Shown: piece by piece, positions 42,874 to 52,375 of the stretch
How positions within the stretch are numbered: position 1 is the stretch's first letter
How the letters are laid out: each line of letters starts with the position of its first letter
Assembly: GCA_038087035.1 (NCBI GenBank)
Contig: CP051187.1
Location: forward strand, 5,400,001-5,464,000
Direction of reading: 5' to 3'
DNA length: 64,000 nt
Source: Gloeotrichia echinulata CP02
GTDB taxonomy: Bacteria; Cyanobacteriota; Cyanobacteriia; Cyanobacteriales; Nostocaceae
The notes under the pieces: model-generated
Databases searched by the model: none
Seen by the model: the letters and a program-made list of their open reading frames with translations, nothing else
Told to the model about the DNA's origin: nothing
Translations under genes and position numbers: made by a program

Positions 42874-43719
42874 TCAAACCTGCCAAACTCTAGGTATACA
42901 AAAACTTCGATGCAAAAAAGACACTCGTAGCATCTGCCACACAGCCGTAAACCAGTTTCTCACCTCAGATGTAGAATCACCGCGATATCGACATAAAAAT
43001 CCATGTTCTAACTGCGTGACACCAGCTTCACCTGTACCCAGCCACAAATTACGCGCTTTGGCGACAATTTCGGCGGAAACAGCATTACCAACCCAAACGA
43101 GACTACCCACGATGGGCTTTCCCAATAAGCCGTGGGGACTGTGAAACACTTCTTCGCTACCCGGTAACCATTGACGGTCAATCCACAAAGGAACACCTTG
43201 CTGGTAAATTTCGGTGTGCGATCGCCATTCTCCCTCTAAAAATTTCTCCCCTCTAGCGCTACGACCAAATCGCGTAATCTCCCAGCCGACAAAACTACCT
43301 CCGGGTGCTAATTCTACCCGTAAATCTTGGCGATAACTAGCACCGTTAAAGAAAATTGTTTCTTGGGGAAACCACTCTAAACAAGCACCAGCATCAACTT
43401 GGATTTGGATATTTTGCCTAGCTTGTAAGCCGTTACTGCGGTAGATTTTACTAGCAGCGGCTGTAGTGATTAATGCTTGGGTATTTGGTTGGAGGTGGAT
43501 ATTTGAGGAAAGGCGATCGCCTCCCACGACGCCCCCCGCAGTATGTAAAATTACGCTATGACAAACTTTGTCGCCCTCTGGATAAAATGGGCGTTGCACT
43601 TTCAAGGGTGCTTGCTGGTGGTTGTAAATTAGCTGGGTCGAATTTTGGCGATGGGCGTAGACTAAGTTAAGTTTGCCATGCCAAGCATGAGAAACTTCTT
43701 TTGCTAGAGTTTCACTCAT
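42874..43719 (-). CDS. ureD: urease accessory protein UreD
   Basis: A 281-residue chaperone that helps insert nickel into the UreABC apoenzyme with UreF and UreG. It shows HTAGGVVGGDRL, TTAAASKIYRS and CLEWFPQETIFFNGA, characteristic of UreD/UreH. The ATG at 43719 is chosen from family length; the open frame reaches 43815. A perfect palindrome lies in its leader (43732-43755), 12 bp before the start. First gene of the operon as seen here. Confidence 0.95.
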   Translation of the reverse strand: MSETLAKEVSHAWHGKLNLVYAHRQNSTQLIYNHQQAPLKVQRPFYPEGDKVCHSVILHTAGGVVGGDRLSSNIHLQPNTQALITTAAASKIYRSNGLQARQNIQIQVDAGACLEWFPQETIFFNGASYRQDLRVELAPGGSFVGWEITRFGRSARGEKFLEGEWRSHTEIYQQGVPLWIDRQWLPGSEEVFHSPHGLLGKPIVGSLVWVGNAVSAEIVAKARNLWLGTGEAGVTQLEHGFLCRYRGDSTSEVRNWFTAVWQMLRVSFLHRSFCIPRVWQV

Positions 43720-43731
43720 AATTTTGTATTT

Positions 43732-43755
43732 GGTATCGCATCTCGGTGCGATACC
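43732..43755. promoter_or_regulatory. palindrome in the ureD leader
   Basis: GGTATCGCA-TCTCGG-TGCGATACC, a perfect 9-bp inverted repeat with a 6-bp spacer, 12 bp upstream of the ureD start. As RNA it would form a hairpin near the ribosome site; as DNA it could be an operator or a dispersed repeat. Confidence 0.5.
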
Positions 43756-43859
43756 TATTATATCTTGATTATATCTTGATGATAATTGCAGTGAAAATTG
43801 GGAGGCGGCAAGCATAATTGTATAAGTAAAATGGGATTAATATACAAGGAGAAAAGTCA

Positions 43860-44231
43860 ATGTCTAACGCTTTACGTGAAGCTGTAGAAAGAAAATTTGA
43901 TTTTGATTGTCCTGGTTTGACTTTTGAAGAGAAAAAGTTATTACAATTCTGCTCTTTATATAATCAGAAAATTGAAGTATTGGTTAAAGATTTTGTCAAG
44001 CATCCCAATGGTTCTAATGTTCAAAAAAAAGACTATTTAATATCTCCAAAAAAATTTCTTGGTTGGGAGAAAAAACAAAAATTTTATTATGATAGAACAA
44101 CTGGACACATAATTTATTGGGTTATTCGTCTTAAAAACTTCAAAAAAAACCAAGAAACGTTAGATTATATCTCTTCTAAAGATAGATGGAAGATGTTGTT
44201 AGAAGCTGAAAAAATACTACTGGAGATTTAA
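43860..44231 (+). CDS. hypothetical protein
   Basis: A 123-residue Lys-rich protein. It starts 9 bp after AAGGAG, a good ribosome site. The C-terminal part has FYYDRTTGHIIYWVIRLKNFKKN and a helical end. There are no membrane segments. The A/T-rich composition differs from the adjacent ure genes, from which it diverges. Family not recognised. Confidence 0.6.
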   Translation: MSNALREAVERKFDFDCPGLTFEEKKLLQFCSLYNQKIEVLVKDFVKHPNGSNVQKKDYLISPKKFLGWEKKQKFYYDRTTGHIIYWVIRLKNFKKNQETLDYISSKDRWKMLLEAEKILLEI

Positions 44232-44250
44232 CTTGTATTTTACCTGTAAT

Positions 44251-44280
44251 TTGTAGGGGTTTAGCAATGCTAAACCCTAT
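44251..44280. repeat. short palindrome (GGGGTTTAGCAATGCTAAACCC)
   Basis: Same inner palindrome as in the MITE at 34560-34746, here without its terminal repeats. It lies between convergent genes and could serve as a terminator. Confidence 0.55.
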
Positions 44281-44357
44281 TGTTGGGTGGAAATCTTGCC
44301 CACCCTGGTTATACTAAAATTGCATTAGCTTAGTATTTTTACATCTTTATCTGAGAT

Positions 44358-45140
44358 TTAATTCACCACATCCCCAAGGTGTACACTGGTACGATAAACC
44401 ATATAAATAAAGCCGTTTTCATTGTGAAATTGCTGATATAAATCCTGCAAACTAGAAAGAAGTTGTTCGTATGCTAAACCTTCACTTGGTAGATAAGAAA
44501 CACTTTTTGCACGTCCAATAAGTCCAGCTAAATCTAATTCTTGTCGATAAATAAAACTATGTTCGCGGATATTAATAAAATGAGGCGTTGCTAACAGCGG
44601 TTCCACTAACTGCATCCGCGATTCTGCTGGGTGATTGTTGGATGCTTCACGTACCAAACGGCTATATTCGGAGGTGAAAACATCATCTTTATCGCGGTTA
44701 TTCCACACCACCGCCAACCGTCCTGTGGGTTTCAAAATCCGGCGGAACTCCGATAAAGCTGGTTCTGGGTTAAACCAATGAAAGGCTTGAAAACAAGTTA
44801 CTAAATCAACAGATTTATCTACTAATTGGATAAATTCTGCCGTTCCATCACGAAACTCTACCAAGGGATGAGATGCAGCAGATTCTCTCATCACCGCGTT
44901 TGGTTCGATAGCGATTACATTAACTCCGCGTTCAGCTAATATTCGTGAAGAAATTCCTGTACCAGCACCAATATCTGCGGCGACAATTCGCGAATTTGTA
45001 TTTAATCCTTCGAGGATAATATCAATTGCTGAGGTTGGATAGCTGGGGCGATATTTTACATAATCGCCTGCTCTGTCGGAAAATCGATTTAGGGGGTTCA
45101 GGGTGTGTAGGGGGGTTGTGTTTGTGTATTTTTCGCTCAT
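44358..45140 (-). CDS. class I SAM-dependent methyltransferase
   Basis: A 260-residue methyltransferase with motif I ADIGAGTGISSRIL (about 55-68), IAIEPNAVM and VTCFQAFHWFNPEPAL, the last typical of the Methyltransf_11/UbiE-like group. The N-terminal RFSDRAGDYVKYRPSYP is common to small-molecule methyltransferases. The substrate is unknown. Stand-alone gene. Confidence 0.9.
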   Translation of the reverse strand: MSEKYTNTTPLHTLNPLNRFSDRAGDYVKYRPSYPTSAIDIILEGLNTNSRIVAADIGAGTGISSRILAERGVNVIAIEPNAVMRESAASHPLVEFRDGTAEFIQLVDKSVDLVTCFQAFHWFNPEPALSEFRRILKPTGRLAVVWNNRDKDDVFTSEYSRLVREASNNHPAESRMQLVEPLLATPHFINIREHSFIYRQELDLAGLIGRAKSVSYLPSEGLAYEQLLSSLQDLYQQFHNENGFIYMVYRTSVHLGDVVN

Positions 45141-45577
45141 GGGTTTTGGGTTGTGAAAACGAACCGTTCCAGGCGCAGATGGTGTCCAGAGAATAAAAGA
45201 GTGTTTAGAGGTGATGTAATTTAGGAAAGCGATATGATAGAAATTAAAATGGCTGAAACGTAATCACTGTGCCGTGCCCCTACTGGCTTCTATATGTATC
45301 AGAGTTTTGGTGAAATGGTATTATTCCCTTCTTCCTATAGCCCCTAGGGCGTGTTTTCAAAGTCTTATACAATACCACTAAAACGCTGACACATGTAGAT
45401 TTCGCGTAGGGGCACGGCATTGTCGTGCCCCTACAGCTGGTATCATATCGTGTGGATTTAGGGGTATCTAAAAATTTATCCGGCTAAACAAATAGTTTGA
45501 AATCGCGGGACTAGTCCCTATTCCCTAATCCCTAGCTATATTTTCTCGATTGAAACGCCTGGAGGATGACACACAAA
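45141..45577. other. intergenic region with a dispersed palindrome
   Basis: Holds GTAGGGGCACGGCATTGTCG...CCCCTAC (about 45407-45435), a common dispersed hairpin, and a second partial copy of its arm at 45273. No gene is supported. Confidence 0.5.
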
Positions 45578-45611
45578 AAAACAGCCGCCTCCCGGAGGAA
45601 GCAGCTGTTTT
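45578..45611 (-). terminator. Rho-independent terminator of groEL
   Basis: On the minus strand, AAAACAGCTGCTTCC-TCC-GGGAGGCGGCTGTTTT (about 14-bp stem) followed by a T-run, 24 bp after the groEL stop. One of the clearest terminators in the window. Confidence 0.85.
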
Positions 45612-45634
45612 CACAAATAGGGGGTTAAATAACC

Positions 45635-47269
45635 TTAGTAATCAAAGTCACCACCACCGCCACCACCACCTGCAGGAGCAGCATCTTTAGGCTCTGGCTT
45701 GTCAACTATGATACATTCGGTTGTCAACACCATGCCCGCGATGGAAGCCGCATTTTGCAGCGCAGAACGGGTTACTTTTGCGGGATCAACAATACCAGCT
45801 TCAAACAAATCGACGAATTCGTTGGTCGCAGCATTGTAGCCAATGTTGAAATCCTTCTCTTTGACGCGTTCAGCGATGACAGCACCATTCTGACCAGCGT
45901 TTTCCGCAATTCTCTTGAGAGGAGCAGGTAAGGCGCGAACCACAATCAAAGCACCAATCAATTCTTCATCCTTGAGGGTGCTGGTAGCCCAAGCTTCCAA
46001 CTGAGGAGCGAGGTGAGCCAAAGTTGTACCACCACCAGGAACGATACCTTCTTCTACAGCCGCCTTGGTAGCGTTGATGGCGTCTTCTAGGCGCAGCTTC
46101 TTGTCCTTCATTTCGGTTTCAGTGGCTGCTCCCACTTTGACTACAGCGACACCACCAGCTAATTTAGCCAGGCGTTCTTGTAGTTTTTCTTTGTCGTAGG
46201 AAGATTCGGTTTCGTCAATTTGACGACGAATTTGCTCAACACGCGCCCTAACAGCAACGTCGTTACCATCAGCCACAATGGTGGTGTTGTCTTTGGTGAT
46301 GGTGACGCGGCGAGCTTTACCCAGGCTATCGAGCTTGGTGTTATCCAGCTTCAGACCAGCATCTTCGGTGATTAATTGACCACCGGTGAGGATGGCAATA
46401 TCTTCTAGCATAGCTTTGCGGCGATCGCCAAATCCAGGAGCCTTCACAGCTGCCACATTCAGCACACCACGTAGGCGGTTAACTACCAGGGTTGCTAAAG
46501 CTTCTTTTTCCAAATCTTCGGCGATAATCACCAAAGGACGACCAGCACGCGCTACTTGCTCAAGTACGGGTACGAGGTCTTGTACTAGGGCAATTTTCTT
46601 GTCGGTGAGCAACAGGTAAGGCTCATCGAAAACGGCTTCCATCCGCTCGGTGTCGGTAGCAAAGTAGGGAGAGATATAGCCTTTGTCAAAGCGCATCCCT
46701 TCGGTGATTTCTAGTTCGGTGGTGACGGACTTTCCTTCTTCCAAGGAAATTACGCCTTCTTTACCTACTTTGTCCATTGCTTGAGCAATCATCTGACCGA
46801 CTTCTTCGTCGTTACCAGCAGAAATTGCGCCTACTTGAGCAATGGCTTTGGAATCTTCTACGGGACGAGCATGTTCAGCAATTTTCTCTACCAAGAAACC
46901 AGCTGCTTTGTCAATACCGCGCTTGAGCAAAATTGCATTTGCACCAGCCGCAACGTTCCGCAAGCCTTCTTTGACGATCGCGTGAGCCAAAACGGTGGCG
47001 GTGGTTGTACCATCACCTGCGGCGTCGTTGGTCTTAGAAGCGGCTTGGCGAATCAGAGCCACGCCTGTGTTTTCAATGTGGTCTTCTAATTCGATTTCTT
47101 TGGCGATGGTAACGCCATCATTGACGATTTGTGGTGCGCCAAATTTCTTCTCTAGTACCACGTTACGGCCTTTGGGACCTAGGGTAACAGCTACAGCCTC
47201 AGCTAAGATGTCAATACCTCGCTCTAGAGCGCGACGGGCGTTTTCGTTGTAGATAATACGTTTTGCCAT
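45635..47269 (-). CDS. groL: chaperonin GroEL (GroEL1 type)
   Basis: A 544-residue chaperonin forming the double-ring folding chamber. It has the ATP-binding GDGTTTATVLA, the family signature AAVEEGIVPGGG and the conserved VTLGPKGRNV. The C terminus is a Gly-rich tail ending DFDY, characteristic of the cyanobacterial GroEL1 encoded with groES; the separate GroEL2 usually ends in a GGM-type tail. It lies 70 bp downstream of groES, and heat induction is implied by the CIRCE element upstream. Confidence 0.98.
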   Translation of the reverse strand: MAKRIIYNENARRALERGIDILAEAVAVTLGPKGRNVVLEKKFGAPQIVNDGVTIAKEIELEDHIENTGVALIRQAASKTNDAAGDGTTTATVLAHAIVKEGLRNVAAGANAILLKRGIDKAAGFLVEKIAEHARPVEDSKAIAQVGAISAGNDEEVGQMIAQAMDKVGKEGVISLEEGKSVTTELEITEGMRFDKGYISPYFATDTERMEAVFDEPYLLLTDKKIALVQDLVPVLEQVARAGRPLVIIAEDLEKEALATLVVNRLRGVLNVAAVKAPGFGDRRKAMLEDIAILTGGQLITEDAGLKLDNTKLDSLGKARRVTITKDNTTIVADGNDVAVRARVEQIRRQIDETESSYDKEKLQERLAKLAGGVAVVKVGAATETEMKDKKLRLEDAINATKAAVEEGIVPGGGTTLAHLAPQLEAWATSTLKDEELIGALIVVRALPAPLKRIAENAGQNGAVIAERVKEKDFNIGYNAATNEFVDLFEAGIVDPAKVTRSALQNAASIAGMVLTTECIIVDKPEPKDAAPAGGGGGGGDFDY

Positions 47270-47339
47270 AGTCTTATTTGTCCAGTGTCAATTGTTATTT
47301 GTCAGTTGTCAGTTGTCATCAGCCAATGACTTATGACTA

Positions 47340-47651
47340 TTACGCAACTACTGCTAAAATGTCTTTTTCAGAAAGCAGGACGTATTCTTCGGTGCCGAGC
47401 TTAACGTCTGTACCCGCGTACTTGGAGTACAACACCTTGTCTCCCACTTTGATTTCCAATTCTTGACGGCTACCGTCGTCGTTACGCTTACCAGGTCCTA
47501 GGGCAACTACTTCCCCTACCTGGGGCTTTTCTTTGGCGGTGTCGGGCAAATACAGACCACCTGCGGTCTTTTCTTCAGAGGCGCTCACTTTCACAAAAAC
47601 GCGATCGCCTAGAGGTTTAACTGTTGAAACGCTTAGAGATACAGCTGCCAT
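47340..47651 (-). CDS. groS: co-chaperonin GroES
   Basis: A 103-residue lid of the GroEL chamber. It has VKPLGDRVFVKV, the mobile loop region EEKTAGGLYLPDTAKEKP and the late KVLYSKYAGTDVKL. The ATG at 47651 is taken as start, with GGGAG upstream; a GTG at 47675 lies inside the operator region. Forms the groES-groEL operon. Confidence 0.98.
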   Translation of the reverse strand: MAAVSLSVSTVKPLGDRVFVKVSASEEKTAGGLYLPDTAKEKPQVGEVVALGPGKRNDDGSRQELEIKVGDKVLYSKYAGTDVKLGTEEYVLLSEKDILAVVA

Positions 47652-47668
47652 ACGAATTTTCTCCCGAT

Positions 47669-47695
47669 TTAGCACTCTCGACTCCTGAGTGCTAA
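47669..47695 (-). promoter_or_regulatory. CIRCE operator (HrcA-binding)
   Basis: A perfect TTAGCACTC-N9-GAGTGCTAA, the consensus CIRCE element, 17 bp upstream of the groES start. HrcA repressor binding here would keep the operon low until heat shock. Confidence 0.95.
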
Positions 47696-47848
47696 TTTAG
47701 CGAAAGGCAGCATCTCATGGCAAGAATTCCTAGTGTACGGGTTCCCGAACTCAGCGATCACGTCTTTACTTAGGTACAAATGCCTAATTGTTCAGAGCTT
47801 ACTGGTTCTGTTCTCCATCTGACGAATATTTTTATATGGTCAAACGAT

Positions 47849-47999
47849 TTTGGATTTGGGATTTGGGATTTTGGATTGACCCCGACCACAAGGGTACCTT
47901 GCTCAAGGATTTTGGATTTGGGATTTTGGATTTGTTCCGCCCACAAGGGGCCTGCAAGGAACCGAAACAATCTAAAATCTAAAATCTAAAATCTAAAAT
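47849..47999. repeat. degenerate heptamer arrays, TGGGATT type and complement
   Basis: Repeated TTGGATTTGGGATTTTGG units (47849-47875 and 47908-47932) face a block of ATCTAAA units (47968-47998). The rest of 47696-48139 shows nothing else. Confidence 0.75.
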
Positions 48000-48139
48000 T
48001 GGCTTGGTCAGGGACTGGGGGCTGGGGACTAGGTGACAAGCAAGGGTACAGCTTTAACCCAATCCGCAATCCCAATCTTTGCCAACTTTATTTGCAAAGC
48101 GAGGAAATTGTTATAGAACTGTAATCAGGGAGCCGCTCG

Positions 48140-48574
48140 ATGAGTAACAATACAGTGATCCAGTCCAGCAGTCAAATCCCCGTAACTACTAAATATCTAG
48201 GCAATCAACTCTTAAGTCATTGTGTAGAAACTTTAGGACGTGCAAAAACTCAGCTACACATTTTTCATTGTGCTGACCAGACAATTGTTCATTGCGGCTC
48301 AAAACAAGTTAGTCTGGAATTCTGGGAATACTTAAAAAAGCGGCTCCAGAAGCTCAAACTCGACAAGTCGCATAACAGTTATCCCGTTTGCATGTTTAGA
48401 ACTAAAGCCAATTGCTTGCGAGTTTGTAGTTCTAGACGGATAATGGTTGTTTACCCGGATGGTGTCTGGTATCGCCAAGCAAGCCCAGGAGTTATTGAGC
48501 GGATCATCCAAGAACACTTGATAGGCATAATGGTGGTTGAAGAATTTGCATTTTTAACCCATCTAATGTCTTAA
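48140..48574 (+). CDS. (2Fe-2S) ferredoxin domain-containing protein
   Basis: A 144-residue protein. A C-terminal block with LRVCSSRRIMVVYPDGVWYRQASPGVIERIIQEH resembles thioredoxin-like [2Fe-2S] ferredoxins. Cys residues at HCADQTIVHC (about 44-52) and NCLRVC (about 92-96) could be cluster ligands, in a spacing that is less regular than in typical members, so cluster binding is uncertain. It stands alone after the groESL region, with GGGAGC upstream. Confidence 0.65.
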   Translation: MSNNTVIQSSSQIPVTTKYLGNQLLSHCVETLGRAKTQLHIFHCADQTIVHCGSKQVSLEFWEYLKKRLQKLKLDKSHNSYPVCMFRTKANCLRVCSSRRIMVVYPDGVWYRQASPGVIERIIQEHLIGIMVVEEFAFLTHLMS

Positions 48575-48942
48575 ACTTCTCTGGTCGCTTGTCAACATCT
48601 GATAGAGGCTTAACATCCGAAGGATATAGTAGAGCAGTAAACGCTCTGAAGCGGGGGTTGGTTTTGAGCTGGGGTCATCTTGAGCCAATACTTAACTTGT
48701 GAACCGGAAAGATTATTATTTAATCAGCGTTTTTTCACCCGCCAGTTTCAAAGCGATATATAATAACGCATTATAAATACTACTGTTCTACGTATCCTTA
48801 CTGGACTTTTGCCAATTAGCTAGCAGTCTCCCAAAAGTGATTACCACTTCTGAGAGTTCCGAGAAGCAATGGCAAGTTAAGTGGGAAAGGAACGACAACA
48901 TCTCAAATAATCCACCATAGAGGATAACTATACAAGACCTTG
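48575..48942. other. intergenic region upstream of the response regulator
   Basis: About 370 bp with a likely promoter, but no clear box, gene or repeat. The direct text AGCGATATATAATAACG at 48752 could contain a -10 element. Confidence 0.35.
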
Positions 48943-49620
48943 ATGGACCGAAGCGCGACAAGTGCCACTGCTATGAAAGAGCCCAGCATGAAAGATCACA
49001 AACGACTTCTACTGATTGATGATGACCCTAACCTCATCTTGCTGGTGAAGGATTACTTGGAATTCCGGGGATATGAAGTCATCACCGCTGAAAATGGACG
49101 AGAAGCTCTGGAAATTTTAGAACAGGATGTTCCAGATATGATCATCTGCGACGTGATGATGCCCGAAATGGACGGATATACTTTTGTGGAACAAGTCCGG
49201 CAAAACGAACGTACTAGTTGGATTCCCGTTCTTTTCCTATCAGCTAAGGGACAAAGTGCAGACCGAGTTAAGGGTCTAAATAAAGGTGCTGACGTATATA
49301 TGGTCAAACCTTTTGAGCCAGAAGAACTGGTAGCGCAAGTAGAATCTTCGCTGAAGCAAACTATCCGTTGGAAAGAACACCAAGCAAAAGGAGGGGAAAA
49401 CGGTTCCCGTATCCAGGTTCCTTTCGATGTCCAGTTAACCCCAACCGAACTGAAAGTTGTACAGTTTGTAGCCAGGGGTTTAGCTAACCGGGAAATCGCT
49501 GAAGAATTAAATGTCAGCCAGCGTACCGTTGAAAGCCATGTGTCCAATATGTTGGGCAAAACCAATCTCCACAACCGCACTGAACTAGCGCGGTGGGCGA
49601 TTGAAAATCAAATGGCTTAA
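48943..49620 (+). CDS. NarL/FixJ-type response regulator
   Basis: A 225-residue two-component regulator. The receiver (about 16-135) has the acidic pair in LLIDDDPN, phospho-Asp in IICDVMMPEMDG and the Lys in VYMVKPFEP. The LuxR-type HTH (about 165-225) reads LANREIAEELNVSQRTVESHVSNML. The N-terminal 15 residues are poorly conserved, and the start could also be one of two internal ATGs. The partner kinase is unknown. Ycf29-like proteins share this layout. Confidence 0.92.
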   Translation: MDRSATSATAMKEPSMKDHKRLLLIDDDPNLILLVKDYLEFRGYEVITAENGREALEILEQDVPDMIICDVMMPEMDGYTFVEQVRQNERTSWIPVLFLSAKGQSADRVKGLNKGADVYMVKPFEPEELVAQVESSLKQTIRWKEHQAKGGENGSRIQVPFDVQLTPTELKVVQFVARGLANREIAEELNVSQRTVESHVSNMLGKTNLHNRTELARWAIENQMA

Positions 49621-49623
49621 ATA

Positions 49624-49690
49624 CAGTTAAGAGTTAAGAGTTATGAGTTGTTTAACTCCTAACTCCTAACTTCTAACTTCTAACTTCTAA
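49624..49690. repeat. inverted heptamer array between convergent genes
   Basis: AGTTAAGAGTTAAGAGTTAT on one side and TAACTCCTAACTCCTAACTT on the other can fold into a hairpin, possibly ending transcription from both sides. Confidence 0.6.
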
Positions 49691-49696
49691 CAACAT

Positions 49697-50005
49697 CTAC
49701 CAGCCATCTTCTTCGGGGGTTGATTGGTGCGAAATTTCAACATCCAGTTCATCCAGGTAGATTAAGGCGCTTTCAATCTGGGAGACTGTTCCTCGTAGTT
49801 CCAGAACAAAGCAGCTATCTGCTATCACGTTGGCGTCCATCTGAGCAGCAGCAATGTTTACTGTGACGCCGTAGTGAGAAACTAATCGCGAAATGATTGG
49901 TTCTTGGTGCAACTCTTTGGGGATGCAAACCTGGATCAGTGTTTTAGTGGGTCGGTTATCTCCACCATTGGTAGTAGATGTCACCTGTTTACTGGGAATT
50001 GCCAT
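49697..50005 (-). CDS. NIL domain-containing protein
   Basis: A 102-residue protein consisting of a single NIL domain (about 22-95: LIQVCIPKELHQEPIISRLV, VNIAAAQMD, GTVSQIESALIYLDEL). In other proteins this ACT-like domain sits at the end of methionine ABC-transporter ATPases and binds amino acids; here it is stand-alone, as often in cyanobacteria. The ATG at 50005 is chosen because AGGAAGC precedes it. Function unknown. Confidence 0.88.
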   Translation of the reverse strand: MAIPSKQVTSTTNGGDNRPTKTLIQVCIPKELHQEPIISRLVSHYGVTVNIAAAQMDANVIADSCFVLELRGTVSQIESALIYLDELDVEISHQSTPEEDGW

Positions 50006-50880
50006 TGTAGCTTCCTGTTCAACTTCTGGGATAGGGCTTTTACGTTGCACAATTTCTTTCCACAATACCGTCACTAATAGAACAAAAACAAGCGGGACAG
50101 CATCTGCAAATGCTGTCTCTGTCTTGAAAACAGGGACTGGGGGCTAGGGACTAGGGGCTAGGGAAGGAGATTTTCATGTTTGGTTGTGGGATTTTCCCAT
50201 GAGTAGCTTGGCTGTGGGCGATCGCCTATGGCTGTCTAAGTCGAAAATATAAGACAGGATAGGGGACAGGGGTATAGGTATTTTCCCGTCCGTGATTAAC
50301 TGTCTTGTAATACTTAGTGGTCAGCTTTTAGTTTGATGAATCATTTTGGCAGACAACAATTACATTCAAACGAGTTCAATCGTTGAATAATCCCCATAGG
50401 TTATTAGGCAAAGCTAGGAGCTACAAAATTTATCAATATCACTACCTCCAGACTTTGCTGCTTACTCATGGAATGGAACCAAACTGATATCATCCCGAAA
50501 TCAACCAATCAGCAATAGATGATGATAAATTCTGTTTTCAGAGTAGTTTTTCCTTGAATACCAGTATCATTATTTCAATTTACCTCGCATAAATGATATC
50601 ATAGGCAGTGTCAAAAATTCAACTCTTTAACTGTCATTTTCTTTTGAGTTTTGTCCTGATGTTTGAGGCAGGAAACCCAACAATGATAAGGCATTTGTTG
50701 GATAATGATGTCCTCAAAAATACTTAATTTTTTTGATAATTACAGTAACATTGGTACTTAGAAGTTTCCTTCTTTACCTGACTAAAAAAATATTCAGCAA
50801 CGAACTTTTATATTTTGATGCGTGTAGTTGATTAACTCAGTACCTTTGAGTCATTTGAATTGACCAGAGGTAGAACCTCT
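50006..50880. other. long A/T-rich intergenic region
   Basis: About 870 bp without a supported gene. It contains a GGGGACTAGGGGCTAGGGA heptamer trace (50140-50160). The high A/T content and lack of coding signal suggest decayed DNA or an unannotated RNA. Confidence 0.4.
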
Positions 50881-50950
50881 AAAATAGCATTCCCAGGCTG
50901 GAGCCTGGGAACGAGAAAATAGCATTCCCAGGCTGGAGCCTGGGAACGAG
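50881..50950. repeat. two perfect 35-bp direct repeats with an internal palindrome
   Basis: Units 50881-50915 and 50916-50950 are identical. Each contains TTCCCAGGCTGGAGCCTGGGAA, a near-perfect palindrome. They lie 30 bp after the asnS stop and could act as a terminator. Confidence 0.9.
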
Positions 50951-50980
50951 AAATTAACGATAAATTAGATGAAACTGGTG

Positions 50981-52372
50981 CTAAAACTCAGCGTTTTGAG
51001 GTGTACGTGGGAACGGTATCACATCCCGAATATTTCCCATCCCCGTGATAAATTGCACGAGTCGCTCAAAACCTAAGCCAAACCCAGCGTGGGGAACGGT
51101 ACCATAACGACGCAAATCCAGATACCACCACAAATCTTCTGGTTTCATTCCTTGCGCCAGTACGCGGCGTTCTAGGACTTCTAGGCGTTCTTCGCGCTGG
51201 GAACCGCCAACAATTTCGCCAATTTTGGGGGCAAGAATATCCATTGCGCGGACGGTCTTTTCATCGTCATTTAAGCGCATATAAAAGGCTTTGATTTGCG
51301 CTGGGTAATCTGTGAGAATTACTGGCTTTTTGAACACTTGTTCAGCTAGGTAGCGTTCGTGTTCCGATTGTAGATCTAAGCCCCAACTTACCGGATATTC
51401 AAACTGGAAATCGGCTTTTTCTAAAAGTTTGATGGCTTCGGTATAAGTTAGACGCTCAAATTGATTATTAATAATATTCTCGGCGGTAGCTAATACGGTA
51501 TTATCAATACGCTGATTGAAAAATTCCATGTCTTCTGGGCAAGTTTCTAAGACATATTTGAAAATGTGTTGGAGAAACGCCTCAGCTAAATCCATATCGC
51601 CTTCCAGGTCGCAAAAAGCCATTTCTGGCTCAACCATCCAAAATTCTGCTAAGTGGCGAGAAGTATTAGAGTTTTCGGCGCGGAAGGTAGGGCCAAAGGT
51701 GTAGACGTTAGTAAACGCCATCGCCATGACTTCCGCTTCCAACTGACCGCTAACTGTTAAATATGTAGGTTTAGCAAAAAAATCTTGACTGTAATCTACT
51801 GCGTGATTTTGCGTCAGGGGAATATTTTGGAAATTTAAGCTACTGACGCTAAATAGTTCCCCCGCGCCTTCGCAGTCGCTAGCGGTGATAATGGGTGTGT
51901 GTACCCACAAAAAGCCTCTTTGTTGGAAAAATTGGTGAATCGCTGTGGAACAGGCGTTGCGGACGCGGAAAACTGCACCAAAGGAATTAGTGCGCGATCG
52001 CAAATGTCCAATAGTTCGCAAAAATTCAAAAGAATGGCGTTTCTTTTGCAGTGGGTAAGTGTCGGGATCAGCTTCCCCGTAGACTTTCAGCGAGTCGGCT
52101 TTTAATTCAATCCGCTGTCCTTTACCTAAAGAAGCCACCAGTACCCCTGTGACTTCCACGGAAGCACCAGTGTTGATTTGTTTCAATAACGCTTCGTAGT
52201 CTGGTAAATCCTGATTAATGACGACTTGCAAATTAGCTAATGATGAGCCGTCATTAAGTTCAATAAAAGCAAACCCTTTGGACTCACGTTTTGTCCGTAC
52301 CCAGCCTTGAACCAGGAGGGACTCATCAGGTTGACCACTTCGTAATATTTCTGCAATCCGTCGATTTACCAT
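50981..52372 (-). CDS. asnS: asparaginyl-tRNA synthetase
   Basis: Charges tRNA-Asn with asparagine in the cytosol. The 463-residue class IIb enzyme has an N-terminal OB-fold (about 15-100), motif 2 around FRAEN and a C-terminal motif 3 GFGLGFERLVQF. The presence of AsnRS means Asn-tRNA does not depend only on the amidotransferase route. The gene is followed by a duplicated palindrome and preceded by a small coiled-coil gene, 3 bp away. Confidence 0.97.
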   Translation of the reverse strand: MVNRRIAEILRSGQPDESLLVQGWVRTKRESKGFAFIELNDGSSLANLQVVINQDLPDYEALLKQINTGASVEVTGVLVASLGKGQRIELKADSLKVYGEADPDTYPLQKKRHSFEFLRTIGHLRSRTNSFGAVFRVRNACSTAIHQFFQQRGFLWVHTPIITASDCEGAGELFSVSSLNFQNIPLTQNHAVDYSQDFFAKPTYLTVSGQLEAEVMAMAFTNVYTFGPTFRAENSNTSRHLAEFWMVEPEMAFCDLEGDMDLAEAFLQHIFKYVLETCPEDMEFFNQRIDNTVLATAENIINNQFERLTYTEAIKLLEKADFQFEYPVSWGLDLQSEHERYLAEQVFKKPVILTDYPAQIKAFYMRLNDDEKTVRAMDILAPKIGEIVGGSQREERLEVLERRVLAQGMKPEDLWWYLDLRRYGTVPHAGFGLGFERLVQFITGMGNIRDVIPFPRTPQNAEF

Positions 52373-52375
52373 AAT

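Noticed and set aside
46386..47252. Several frames antisense to groEL
   Set aside because: They are shadows of a strongly conserved gene and lack start signals.
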